From a virus, in IMG/VR virus record IMGVR_UViG_3300024500_000025, positions 1 through 64,000 of that record: DNA of 64,000 bases; one strand, given 5' to 3'. The first letter of the stretch is position 1. Each line of letters starts with the position of its first letter. The translations under genes were made by a program, and so were the position numbers. Below the pieces are notes generated by a model. The model saw only the letters and a program-made list of their open reading frames with translations, was not told where the DNA came from and did no database searches. Shown piece by piece: positions 42,148 through 51,344 of the stretch.

Positions 42148-42611
42148 TGGCAAAAGATAATATTGCAACGAATGAAGTTAGTAAAAATGCTCCTATATTT
42201 TTAGCTGTTGGACAATACGAGCTTGCAGACCTAGATCCTTTATTTGCTAGAATTCTAGGTTCTGGTAAATTTAGTGGCTATGGAGCCGCAGGACTTTTTG
42301 GTTCTGGAGATGGTTTAGGTAATTGGGGAGGCAGCAGTGGAACTGGTACGGGAACTGGAACGGGAACTGGTACGGGAACTGGAACGGGTCCTGGAGGAAC
42401 ATTAACTGTCCCACAAGGTCCAGGCAAACCATTCTTTCCAGAAGTTACTTTAACATTTGATTACCCAGCTCCAGATTTATCAAGCATTGAAATTTATAAA
42501 CAAGAAATGAATTATAGTACAAATCCGCCAACAGTAGATATTACTTTTAGAGTAAGAAATACAACTGGGTATCCAGTGGTTGGTTTAAATGCAAAGGTGC
42601 CAAAACAATGA
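42147..42611 (+). CDS. Minor tail protein with Gly-Thr repeat linker
   Basis: Start placed at ATG 42147 by the leaderless promoter; an in-frame TTG at 42123 lies upstream of the -10 element. The 154-residue protein has an N-terminal helix (APIFLAVGQYELADLDPLF), a Gly/Ser-rich region, a run of about eight Gly-Thr dipeptides encoded by a 12-bp tandem repeat, and a C-terminal beta domain (SSIEIYKQEMNYSTNPP, DITFRVRNTTGYPVVG). Likely a tail-tip connector with a flexible linker. Confidence 0.65.
   Translation: MAKDNIATNEVSKNAPIFLAVGQYELADLDPLFARILGSGKFSGYGAAGLFGSGDGLGNWGGSSGTGTGTGTGTGTGTGTGPGGTLTVPQGPGKPFFPEVTLTFDYPAPDLSSIEIYKQEMNYSTNPPTVDITFRVRNTTGYPVVGLNAKVPKQ
42339..42386 (+). repeat. Four 12-bp tandem repeats coding for Gly-Thr
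   Basis: GGAACTGGTACG and GGAACTGGAACG alternate twice each, in frame, in the tail protein gene. Copy-number change by slippage would lengthen or shorten the linker by four residues per unit. Confidence 0.8.
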
Positions 42612-43483
42612 TAACTAAATTTGGAAGAAGATTTATAGCTCAATACTTAGCTGGACAAACATCTTTTCCAGCCCAAGATCTTGCGGTTGGGATAGATAGT
42701 ACTCCTACAAATGTAAATGGAAACGATACAAGGCTTGGTTTTGAGTTTTATAGAATTCCTATAACATTGGGAACAATTGATATTCAAACTGATCAAAATG
42801 GTAACAGCACATATGCGGTAGTTTATAAAACTACTTTGCCACAAGATGTTGCTGGCAAAATAAAAGAGATAGGATTGTATCCTTCTTCAAGATTATCAGT
42901 TAATAATTATGATAGCAAATTTATTTCAGATTTTGAAAACAATTTGCTTTGGACAGATTCAAATGGGAACAATCCAGAATTGGTTACAAGTCCATCGGCA
43001 AGAATTGGTGCTACTTTAGCTAAATGCAATGTTGTAAGTTCTCAAACAAGAGAATTTATAACAAAAATTAATTCCTTAGATATGTCTGGATACAGCGCAA
43101 ATGACACGCTTACATTTGCATTAAATCAATCAGACATAAATTTAAATTCAATAAAGATTAAATTTTATAGCTCAGATACATCCTATTCCTACATTAACTT
43201 TACTTCATTGTCTGGAACTGGAGAAAAAATCTTATCAGCTAATTTGTCTCAAATTCAAACATTTGGAAGCCCAGATGTTTCATCAATAAACAAAGTTGGT
43301 GTAGAAGTGGTTGCAAAAAATACTGGAGATACCGTAGTTTATTTTGATGGAATACGAATAAATGATGAAGACACATTTGATCCTAGATTTGGCCTAATTG
43401 CTCGTTCTGTTTTAAGCGAAACATTAGACAAAAAAGCTGGAAGGCCAGCTGATATTGAATTTAGATTAGGAATTAATTTCTAA
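42608..43483 (+). CDS. Tail-tip structural protein, 291 aa
   Basis: This 291-residue protein starts in an ATGA overlap. The N-terminal part (FGRRFIAQYLAGQTSFPAQD, LAVGIDSTPTNVNGNDTRLG) followed by KIKEIGLYP is a common pattern of phage minor tail proteins that load onto the baseplate. The centre is a beta sandwich. The end overlaps the next start. Role inferred from family resemblance and context. Confidence 0.65.
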   Translation: MITKFGRRFIAQYLAGQTSFPAQDLAVGIDSTPTNVNGNDTRLGFEFYRIPITLGTIDIQTDQNGNSTYAVVYKTTLPQDVAGKIKEIGLYPSSRLSVNNYDSKFISDFENNLLWTDSNGNNPELVTSPSARIGATLAKCNVVSSQTREFITKINSLDMSGYSANDTLTFALNQSDINLNSIKIKFYSSDTSYSYINFTSLSGTGEKILSANLSQIQTFGSPDVSSINKVGVEVVAKNTGDTVVYFDGIRINDEDTFDPRFGLIARSVLSETLDKKAGRPADIEFRLGINF

Positions 43484-45855
43484 TGGCAGATCCAAATGTT
43501 CTAATTCCAGCAGATCTTAACTTTAATGGCTATCCAGATCCCAGCGATAAAAATTATTGGGACGTAAAGATAACTGGATTAAAACCAAATACTGGCTACG
43601 GAATACAATTCCAATGGGTATTTGAAGGTGGAAAGCTTGGCCTTTGGTCTGCAACAAGATATATTTTAACTAATGCAGTTCCAGCTCCAGGTGAACCAGA
43701 ATTATCTTTAAGCAATGTTCAAGGTGGACAAGGTGTAATTAAAGTTACATGGAGTGGAAAAGATTCTGGTGGAAATACAATTCCAAATGTTAAACGTGTC
43801 AACATTCATATATCTGGCGGAAAGTTTGGGGATGGATCTACTCCAGCAGATTATTTTTTAGAGCCTGGAACCAAAATAATTGCAGCAGAAGCTGGCGTTT
43901 ATATGGTTCAGTTAAAAGCTTTAGCTGCAGATGAAAAAACATATTCGGTATTTAGTCAAGTAAGAACAGTTACAGTTACTGGAACTTCTGTAATTGTAGA
44001 AACCCCAACTCTTCCAACTGGTCTATCCGTTTCTCAAAGTGCTTTTGCGGTTGCTGTTAACTGGGGAGGAACATATTCTGGAAATAATTTTGAAGGATTT
44101 AAATCAATAGATGTTCATGTAAGCGGATCCGATCTTGGAGCAACGACTACTTCTGGATTTAGTGCATCAACTCAAGTAGCAACGTTAACTGTTAATTCAA
44201 CTACAAACAGACAAAATGTTGGGCTAGATAATTTAAGAGTTGCTTTAGGCTTAGCTTCAAATAATGATGCTTATACTGCGCCAATGTTTTTTTATTACAT
44301 TGCAAGAAACTCTAAAGACGAATTGTATAGTGTAAATGGAAATCCAACTTACACTAGAATAAACTCTACTTCAGTTAATCCTAAAAAAGCTAATTTAATA
44401 GATTTAGAAAACGGATTAATATCTATTCAAAATCTTGTTGCTGGTAATGGCCAGTTTGCTTCTTGGCTACGTGCAGGCGGAGATGGCGGAGCAAGGATAG
44501 AATTAAGTGGAACAGATACAACAACTCCATCAGGATCAAGCTATCCAGTTAAAAAGGGTTTGGTTGCATATTCTACTGGCAATGTAGAAATATTTAATTT
44601 AGATATTGGAACTTCTCCAAAACTTACAATTAGGGGAGATGGGGAATTTAGCGGTAGCCTTGCAATTGGTGCTGGAAATAATATTTTTAAGGCTGAACCA
44701 AATGCTGGTTCAAGTGTAAGAGGAATTTGGCTCGGACACGCTGATTTTGGTTCTGCCCCATTTAGCGTTGCCAACACTGGAATTATAAAAGCAGAGTCTG
44801 GAACAGTAGGTGGACTTACTCTTTCAGCTCAATCAATTGGAAATACTGGAAATACTTTTAAAATTGATAAAGACGGAATAATAACTTTAGGTGCAACTAG
44901 TGGAAATCATATAAGAATTGCTTCTGATGGAACTGAAGCTGGAATTTATCATAAACTAAATAATAATACTGTTGGAAATTTTAAAATAACAACTTCAGGA
45001 ACTATGCAATTAGGCAATGACATTGGAACTCAAAACTTTTTAACTTGGAATGGCAACTCTTTAACCATGCGAGGAAATATTGAAATTATTGGTGGAGTTA
45101 CAAAGCAAGCAATTGATGAAGCGGCTCAAAAAGCACAACAAGCAAAAGATGCACAAGAAGGTTTTGCAGGATCTCTTGCAGGACTATCGATTACTGTTAG
45201 CGGAAATACAAGTAGTATTGGTCAATTAAATACATTTAAAGAAGGTGTAGCGGATCCAAATACAAACTATACCACTATTAATGGTGGTAAAATATCAACT
45301 GGAGTTATAGCTTCAAATGCACAACTTGGAGGTCTTCCGTATACAGCAATAGATTTAGATTCAGGAGACCTCTATCTTGCTGGAGGTGCATTAACATTTG
45401 ATTCAAATCCATTAAATAATTCGTTTATTATGACAATTGGAAATATGAAAATTGGTAGAAATTTATTTCCTTCAAGTGGCACAAGTACTGAAGGTATATG
45501 GATTAATACTACAAATTATTGGCAAAGCGATGGAAAATTTGCTCTTGGGGATAATATACTTTCATTTGGCGGAGGAACAGCTGTAAGAGGGAATCCTCTT
45601 TTTATTAATAGTGGATATATAAGATTTACTAATTTTACTAATTCTATTTTAGAAAGTGATGGAAATAATTATGCTGGAGATAATACTGTAGTATTAAATA
45701 CCAGTGGAGAATTAACTAGAGGTAGAGCTTTTTATTATGGATCTACAACAACTCCAACATCTGCAAATACTTCAAGACAGGTCTACGATTCCTATACTGG
45801 AGGTTATGTAAGTGTAGCTTTTAGGGCAGGAGATATATGGATGACGGTGGATTAA
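43483..45855 (+). CDS. Tail fibre with FN3-like domains
   Basis: This 790-residue protein has about three fibronectin III-like units (residues ~5-65, 70-165, 172-290; for example WDVKITGLKPNTGYGIQFQWVFEGG). They are followed by a segment typical of central tail fibres (NGLISIQNLVAGNGQFASWLRAGGDGGARIEL, ~304-340) and a beta-helix-like region (TVGGLTLSAQSIGNTG, IITLGATSGNHIRI). A short coiled coil (~540-560, KQAIDEAAQKAQQAKDAQEG) precedes the C-terminal tip. It is likely to be the central fibre below the tail tip. Confidence 0.75.
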   Translation: MADPNVLIPADLNFNGYPDPSDKNYWDVKITGLKPNTGYGIQFQWVFEGGKLGLWSATRYILTNAVPAPGEPELSLSNVQGGQGVIKVTWSGKDSGGNTIPNVKRVNIHISGGKFGDGSTPADYFLEPGTKIIAAEAGVYMVQLKALAADEKTYSVFSQVRTVTVTGTSVIVETPTLPTGLSVSQSAFAVAVNWGGTYSGNNFEGFKSIDVHVSGSDLGATTTSGFSASTQVATLTVNSTTNRQNVGLDNLRVALGLASNNDAYTAPMFFYYIARNSKDELYSVNGNPTYTRINSTSVNPKKANLIDLENGLISIQNLVAGNGQFASWLRAGGDGGARIELSGTDTTTPSGSSYPVKKGLVAYSTGNVEIFNLDIGTSPKLTIRGDGEFSGSLAIGAGNNIFKAEPNAGSSVRGIWLGHADFGSAPFSVANTGIIKAESGTVGGLTLSAQSIGNTGNTFKIDKDGIITLGATSGNHIRIASDGTEAGIYHKLNNNTVGNFKITTSGTMQLGNDIGTQNFLTWNGNSLTMRGNIEIIGGVTKQAIDEAAQKAQQAKDAQEGFAGSLAGLSITVSGNTSSIGQLNTFKEGVADPNTNYTTINGGKISTGVIASNAQLGGLPYTAIDLDSGDLYLAGGALTFDSNPLNNSFIMTIGNMKIGRNLFPSSGTSTEGIWINTTNYWQSDGKFALGDNILSFGGGTAVRGNPLFINSGYIRFTNFTNSILESDGNNYAGDNTVVLNTSGELTRGRAFYYGSTTTPTSANTSRQVYDSYTGGYVSVAFRAGDIWMTVD

Positions 45856-45856
45856 T

Positions 45857-48800
45857 ATGGGCATGTATAGAAAAACAGATCCAGACACAGCATCTGGTGC
45901 AGCCAGTAATTATACAGATTCTGGTAAAAATTGGAGAAAGCATTCAAATTTTTTTAGAAAAACAAATGATAATGAGACTGCATCTTTAACTGCAGTACCA
46001 GGAAGATATACAGATAATACTAGAACTTGGAGAAGAATAAATTCTTTATGGATGTATAATTTTTGGTACGATTCATTATCTTGGGGATGGAAAAGAATAC
46101 ATTATAAAAATGCTAACGTACCATATGCAACAACTGCACCAACGCTTAGATACAATTCTTATAATGGCAAAATAATAGATACTTATGAAACTGATGCGGT
46201 AGCATGGTGGGCATCAGATCCTTACCAGCCTCAATGGGCTCAAATGGGTCCAGGTCCAGCAGGAATTGGTCAAGATGTATGGTATTTAGACAGCAATGGT
46301 AATCAAGTTGGATCATCAACTCCAACATTTTTATGGGGAAAAGATGGGGTATGGTTTAATTCTTCTACTGCAACAACTGATGGAACAATTGTTTATAATA
46401 GCGAATTTGCTACGCCAGAACTTGCTGCATATTCTTATGATGACGAAGGAAACTATAATGGCGACAAGTTAAGAAATTCTCAAGCGGTGCTAGAAGCATA
46501 TGATAGATATTATATTTGGTACAAGGTAAGCAAAAGTCGTACAGTTGGAGGAAATACATTAACTGGACAAGCATTTAGTCAGGCGGTATATATTACCAGA
46601 CAAGAACCTGTAGTAACATCTTTTGTAATGCAATCTCCAGAAACAGTTGCAGTAGGTACCGCAAAAACTGTAACATTTAATATTAGAAATGAATGGTGGA
46701 GAAAGGCAAGTCAAACACAATCATATATTGAGTGGCACGAACTTGATACACCTACACAAACTCCAACATACTCTACTTTAAAAAAATCAGATTTATTATA
46801 TCTAACAACAATAACAACAGAAAATTCTACCTCTTTACAAGGATCGTACTCTTACACGCCAGTAGGCGTTGGTAAATACGTGCTTGCTAAACTTGTTGTA
46901 AAAAATAGTTATACAGATAAACCTCCAGTAACCGATATAGTTAGAACTCAAATAACTTCTGTTGCAACTGCAGCAACAAGTGGTCCATTTACAATTAGTG
47001 GTGTAACTAAAAATTATCCATCTTATGATTCCACTTATGGATACCAAAGATCTGTATCTGTTAACATAGGTCAATCTGCAAATGCAACAAAATATGAAGT
47101 ACAGATAGAAGGGCAATATCCGTTTGATGGTAGCGGGTATGGAGGAGGATCCTATTCCACATGGACTGTTTTACAAAGTTATGCTAGTGCTCCTTATGTA
47201 AACGAGTCTAGTCGTTCTGGAGGAATATTAACATATTCAAAAAATGTTGCAGATTATCAATTTTATAGGGTTACAGTAAGAGCAAGTGTTGACGGAAATA
47301 GTGCTACTTATGCATATAGTAATAATGGAACAAGTAGTACTCCATCTTATGTTTATGCAGAAGGATTTGGCCCATCTACACCTTATATTTCAAACATAAC
47401 CACCAGTTCTAATACAATTGGAACATACATTAATTTTGATGTAAGTTTATCAAGTGAGGGAAGTAATAGATTATCTTATTGGCAATACTCAATGGATGGC
47501 GGATATAGCTGGAATACCCCAAGCGGTTATGATTACATAGCGTTTAATGGAGCAAGGTTTTATGTGTCTTCTGGAACATATTATTCTTTTATGATTAGGG
47601 CAAATAATATGGATGGATTTACATCTTCATCTAGTAATCAGCTTTCAATAACATCTTTTCAAAAACCAGGAGACCCTACAAATGTTGTTTTCCATACGTA
47701 CAACAATTATGAAGGAACAATATACTTTACGACTGGAAGTAATACTCAATCAGTTCAGTACTATTTAGATTATGAATCTGGACTACAATATGAAAGCAAA
47801 GATACTTATATAAATATTGGTTCTAACGATTATGGAAGTATGACAATTTCTGGAATGTCTTCTCTTAGCAGATCTTATACGCCGTACCTTCTTGCTTATT
47901 CTGGTACAAATAAAACTGGTGGACAAGGAAACTCTTTATCATATTCACCTAGATCTTTAAATGGTACAAATAAACCAACGGCAACTTTTAGTGGTACTCC
48001 TACAGTTTCTAATCAAAGGACCGTAACAGCTTCTTGGACGGGCGGAGGAGCAGCAAACGAATATTATGTTCAGCTTTATGATTACTATGGAGGTTATGTT
48101 GTAGCCTCAACAACCACAACTTCAACTTCAGCATCTTTTGGACCATCAGATGGAACCGATTATGCAAAAACATATTATTTCTTTATTACGCCAAGATATA
48201 GATATGCTGGAAGCATTTATACTGATGGACAACCAGCGGCGTCTAGTAACGTTACAACATATGCAAATTTGACTGCTCCCACAATTACTGATGTTCAAAC
48301 ATCTGATGGTAATAATTGGACAATTACTGTAAGTGGTGGAGGGCCATACTATCAAGTTTATTGGTTATCATCAACCCCTGGCCCATCAAATACACTAACC
48401 AATTATGATGCCGCAAGTACATCTACTACAATTTCTGAAACTTATTCAACTACAGGAAGCGTTTATTGGTGGGCCAGATCTTCTACAGAAAATAGAGGAA
48501 ATACAACAACTAGTGGTAATGCAACAATTGGAACATTTTCAGACTGGTCTTCATATTATTTGGCGCATCAAGTTACGTATAATTATAATGGCGGGTCTGG
48601 AAGTACTTCTAGAGCAACAGTAAAAGATTCAACATACACACAATTACCAACCCCAAATAATAGATCAGGATATACATTTAATGGCTGGTATACAGCATCT
48701 TCAGGAGGCACCTATCTTGGAGGAAGTGGAAGTTATGTATATATAACTTCAACCCAAACAATATATGCCCAATGGACTTTAAACCTTTCTTCTCCAACAA

Positions 48801-50167
48801 TTTCAAGTGTTACTTTTAATTCATCTAATAATACATGGACTGTTAATTATTCTGGAGGATCTGGTCCATACTATCACATATGGTATCAAACAACTTCATC
48901 AACAACTACAGTGCCATCTTTATCTGGTACTAAAAATAGTGTTGCAGATCAAACTTCTAGCTCTGCTTCTTCAACAGATAAAGTTTTGTCTCCATCAGCT
49001 GGATACGCATATTATTGGTGGGTGAGATCATCAACTACGTTAAATGGAACTGGTGATGGAGTTGTAAGCGATTGGAATGGTCCAGTAACAATGTCCCCAA
49101 TGAATACATCTGCCCCTACATTATCTGGAACAACAAAAGTTGGACAGACACTCACATTTGGTGTTGGCTCGTGGGTTAATGCTACGTATTACGATCTTGA
49201 ATTATATAGAGGAACCGCAGGAGTTATTACGTCTGAAACACAGTCAAAAGATGCTGGAAATTCAACAAGCAGCACTTATGTTATTCCTTCTTCAGATTTT
49301 ACAGATCCCAATAATAGAAAGTATTATAGATCGTTTGCTAAAGGATTTAATCCATCATATACAAACACCTCATTTGTTGCTGGTACTGAACTTGGACCAC
49401 TTGTAAACCTTACCTTGTATACAATTTCATTTGATAGCAAGGGTGGTTCTGCTGTATCTGATTTAACTCAGTCTACAGAAGGTGGGTCAATTGCAAAGCC
49501 ATCAGATCCAACATTGAGTGGTCAAAATTTTGGTGGCTGGTCTACAACCAATGGCGGTACCACAGCGGTATCTTGGCCAAGAACTCCATCCTCAAATGAA
49601 ACACTATATGCTATTTGGACTTCAGCAGCATCATATTCTATTACATATAATGGAAATGGAAACACTGGTGGAAGTACTACAGCAACAACTGGTAATGGTT
49701 CTGTTACTGTAAGAGCAAACGGGTTTACGAGAACAAATTGTACATTTTCAAGTTGGAATACTTCAGCGGATGGTAGTGGAACAACCTACTCACCTAATGA
49801 TAGTTATAATTTAACAGCCAACGTTACCTTCTATGCTATCTGGACTGCTGTTACAAACTCAGCTACTGCACCTACTGGATTTAAATTTGATGGAAATAAC
49901 CTTCCAACTTCGGGAAGAAAACGATGGTCTTGGACTGGTGTTGGAACAGTTACTGGTGGAACAGCAACTGGTATTAGGGTACAGATAAGTTCAACAAGTT
50001 CTACTTCTGGATTTTCCATAGCAACTGGCTCACCACTCGCTCTAACTGCAAGATCTTATGATATTGCAGTTAGCCCAGTTACCAGTGCCAGATGGTTAAG
50101 AATAGCAATGGAGTATACTGATGGTCTTGGAGTAACTAGGGTTGGAACATATACAAGTGCACTATAA
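45857..50167 (+). CDS. Giant tail fibre with InlB B-repeats and FN3-like repeats
   Basis: This 1436-residue protein has an aromatic-rich N-terminal ~140 residues with a repeated (S/R)KNWRKHSNFFRK or TRTWRRINSLW unit. Then come many fibronectin/Ig-like beta domains (~140-900), among them two similar units with GPYYxxYW or GPYYHIWY and YWWxRSST (~820, ~985). Three InlB B-repeats (Listeria-Bacteroides type, GYTFNGWYT or FGGWST with TIYAQWT or LYAIWT ends) lie at ~905-975, 1188-1255 and 1256-1330. The C-terminal ~100 residues form a last FN3-like domain. These modules occur in bacterial surface adhesins. It probably extends from the tail as a long fibre. Confidence 0.75.
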   Translation: MGMYRKTDPDTASGAASNYTDSGKNWRKHSNFFRKTNDNETASLTAVPGRYTDNTRTWRRINSLWMYNFWYDSLSWGWKRIHYKNANVPYATTAPTLRYNSYNGKIIDTYETDAVAWWASDPYQPQWAQMGPGPAGIGQDVWYLDSNGNQVGSSTPTFLWGKDGVWFNSSTATTDGTIVYNSEFATPELAAYSYDDEGNYNGDKLRNSQAVLEAYDRYYIWYKVSKSRTVGGNTLTGQAFSQAVYITRQEPVVTSFVMQSPETVAVGTAKTVTFNIRNEWWRKASQTQSYIEWHELDTPTQTPTYSTLKKSDLLYLTTITTENSTSLQGSYSYTPVGVGKYVLAKLVVKNSYTDKPPVTDIVRTQITSVATAATSGPFTISGVTKNYPSYDSTYGYQRSVSVNIGQSANATKYEVQIEGQYPFDGSGYGGGSYSTWTVLQSYASAPYVNESSRSGGILTYSKNVADYQFYRVTVRASVDGNSATYAYSNNGTSSTPSYVYAEGFGPSTPYISNITTSSNTIGTYINFDVSLSSEGSNRLSYWQYSMDGGYSWNTPSGYDYIAFNGARFYVSSGTYYSFMIRANNMDGFTSSSSNQLSITSFQKPGDPTNVVFHTYNNYEGTIYFTTGSNTQSVQYYLDYESGLQYESKDTYINIGSNDYGSMTISGMSSLSRSYTPYLLAYSGTNKTGGQGNSLSYSPRSLNGTNKPTATFSGTPTVSNQRTVTASWTGGGAANEYYVQLYDYYGGYVVASTTTTSTSASFGPSDGTDYAKTYYFFITPRYRYAGSIYTDGQPAASSNVTTYANLTAPTITDVQTSDGNNWTITVSGGGPYYQVYWLSSTPGPSNTLTNYDAASTSTTISETYSTTGSVYWWARSSTENRGNTTTSGNATIGTFSDWSSYYLAHQVTYNYNGGSGSTSRATVKDSTYTQLPTPNNRSGYTFNGWYTASSGGTYLGGSGSYVYITSTQTIYAQWTLNLSSPTISSVTFNSSNNTWTVNYSGGSGPYYHIWYQTTSSTTTVPSLSGTKNSVADQTSSSASSTDKVLSPSAGYAYYWWVRSSTTLNGTGDGVVSDWNGPVTMSPMNTSAPTLSGTTKVGQTLTFGVGSWVNATYYDLELYRGTAGVITSETQSKDAGNSTSSTYVIPSSDFTDPNNRKYYRSFAKGFNPSYTNTSFVAGTELGPLVNLTLYTISFDSKGGSAVSDLTQSTEGGSIAKPSDPTLSGQNFGGWSTTNGGTTAVSWPRTPSSNETLYAIWTSAASYSITYNGNGNTGGSTTATTGNGSVTVRANGFTRTNCTFSSWNTSADGSGTTYSPNDSYNLTANVTFYAIWTAVTNSATAPTGFKFDGNNLPTSGRKRWSWTGVGTVTGGTATGIRVQISSTSSTSGFSIATGSPLALTARSYDIAVSPVTSARWLRIAMEYTDGLGVTRVGTYTSAL

Positions 50168-50176
50168 GGAGAAAAT

Positions 50177-50389
50177 ATGATAACAAAAGATGATAAAATA
50201 CAAATTGTGAATAATAAAATAAGCATACTTGAGGGTGTGATTTATAATTTAGACATTGAGATGGCTGCAGAATCAGCCAAATCTAATCCAAATAATGAAC
50301 ATATTGAAAATCTTTTATCTGAAAAAAACGACAATTTACTAGCGTTAAACGCTATTAATGAGATCCTAGACATTCTAGTTTTAGAATGA
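50177..50389 (+). CDS. Small helical protein, tandem paralogue 1
   Basis: This 70-residue, largely helical protein has the same layout as the next gene: a DK..I.N..I..LE..IY.L... N-terminal helix, an S/G/N-P-rich loop and a second helix ending in a hydrophobic run. It follows AAGGAG. Function unknown; such short coiled-coil proteins at the end of tail operons could be virion decoration or assembly factors. Confidence 0.6.
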   Translation: MITKDDKIQIVNNKISILEGVIYNLDIEMAAESAKSNPNNEHIENLLSEKNDNLLALNAINEILDILVLE

Positions 50390-50406
50390 TATAATATGAA
50401 AGGAGG
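50367..50406 (+). promoter_or_regulatory. Strong promoter before second small helical gene
   Basis: TAGACA (50367-50372), 17-nt spacer, TGA-TATAAT (hexamer 50390-50395), then AGGAGG at 50401-50406 and ATG at 50412. A 7-bp hairpin CATTCTA-GTTT-TAGAATG (50371-50388) lies in the spacer and overlaps the -35, so it could be an operator. Confidence 0.6.
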
Positions 50407-50411
50407 AAACA

Positions 50412-50642
50412 ATGACAGAAACAACAGAAACACTGCTTACCACTGAGGATAAGCATGCTATTTTAAATCAACATATTAAAAGCCTAGAATATAATATATA
50501 TGGTCTTGAGCTTGACCTTATGGTTGAGAATGCTGGAACACCAGATCCAGATAGAGTTACATCTATTAATGCACAGATATCAACTGCTAATGCAAAAAGA
50601 GATGTACTGGTTGCAGAACGAGCAGAAGTATTAGGATTGTAG
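50412..50642 (+). CDS. Small helical protein, tandem paralogue 2
   Basis: This 76-residue protein has a first helix (DKHAILNQHIKSLEYNIYGLELDL) and a second helix after PDPDRVTS that align with the preceding 70-residue protein, indicating tandem duplication. It has its own promoter and AGGAGG site. No transmembrane segment, so it is not a holin. Function unknown. Confidence 0.65.
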   Translation: MTETTETLLTTEDKHAILNQHIKSLEYNIYGLELDLMVENAGTPDPDRVTSINAQISTANAKRDVLVAERAEVLGL

Positions 50643-50648
50643 GATACA

Positions 50649-50837
50649 ATGGCTGAAAAAGCAGAATTAATAATTACAGCACTGCAACAAAGAATGGGTG
50701 AAATAGTAGCAAACTATGAAACTCAAATTGCAGTATTGAGAGCAGAAATAACTATTCTTATGGAGCAGTCAAAGAAGCAGGATGCCCTTGCGGAATATGC
50801 AAATTCATTAGAAGAAAAAATTAGTGGGGTAGAGTAA
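50649..50837 (+). CDS. Small coiled-coil protein, 62 aa
   Basis: Almost entirely heptad-like (ITALQQRMGEIVANYETQIAVL followed by RAEITILMEQSKKQ). It starts 6 nt after the previous stop. Probably co-expressed with the two paralogous small helical proteins; function unknown. Confidence 0.6.
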   Translation: MAEKAELIITALQQRMGEIVANYETQIAVLRAEITILMEQSKKQDALAEYANSLEEKISGVE

Positions 50838-50838
50838 A

Positions 50839-51273
50839 ATGGCAGATACAAGTTTTAATTTTGAAGATGGGGCACCAATTTCTGCTTCAGAGTTAAGAAA
50901 ACTTGTCGAGTATATTAACAAGGTAAATGCACAGGCCATATCCTTGCCAAGTCAGTTTGGTACTTTAGCTGATAAAGCTATTGCACAAAAAATGACTGCT
51001 GGATCTGTTTCTGTTCCAAGCCTAAGTTTAACGGCAGCAAAAGAAGTGCCAATTGTATTTACCCCACCACTTACTTCGGTTCCAGCAGGAGTCCAATTAA
51101 CTGTAGAGACAAGTTCTGTTGACTCAGAAATAATTGTTTTTTTGAAAGCAAATACTGCAACTTCTACAGGATGCACTGCAGTTTTAACCAGAGCCGCTAA
51201 CGCTATTGGAAAATCTATAACAAGCCCAGGTTCTGTAAAAATACATTATTTTGCCATAGCAAAATCTTCTTGA
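50839..51273 (+). CDS. Small virion protein, last gene of tail operon
   Basis: This 144-residue protein has a short N-terminal helix (PISASELRKLVEYINKVNAQ) and a beta-rich C-terminal domain (VPIVFTPPLTSVPAGVQLTVETSS ... VKIHYFAIA). The layout is like small tail-surface or tip proteins. Its stop codon is within the -35 of the next promoter element. Function not recognised. Confidence 0.6.
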   Translation: MADTSFNFEDGAPISASELRKLVEYINKVNAQAISLPSQFGTLADKAIAQKMTAGSVSVPSLSLTAAKEVPIVFTPPLTSVPAGVQLTVETSSVDSEIIVFLKANTATSTGCTAVLTRAANAIGKSITSPGSVKIHYFAIAKSS

Positions 51274-51297
51274 CAAAATATAAAGTAATAGTAAAAT
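51270..51297 (+). promoter_or_regulatory. Canonical promoter at start of replication region
   Basis: TTGACA (51270-51275), 16-nt spacer, TAAAAT (51292-51297). It overlaps the preceding stop codon; transcription would start near 51304, just before the hairpin at 51307. Confidence 0.55.
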
Positions 51298-51306
51298 TAT
51301 ACAACC

Positions 51307-51329
51307 AAAGTCACTGACGTGACTTTTTT
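51307..51329 (+). terminator. Terminator / attenuator hairpin
   Basis: AAAGTCAC pairs with GTGACTTT around TGAC and is followed by a T-run (51324-51329). It ends the tail operon but also lies within a few bases of the start of the 51270 promoter. Confidence 0.75.
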
Positions 51330-51344
51330 CATGTTAGGATTTAA

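Noticed and set aside
42339-42386. Short direct repeats as a CRISPR-like array
   Set aside because: The repeats are contiguous, without spacers, and in frame as Gly-Thr codons.
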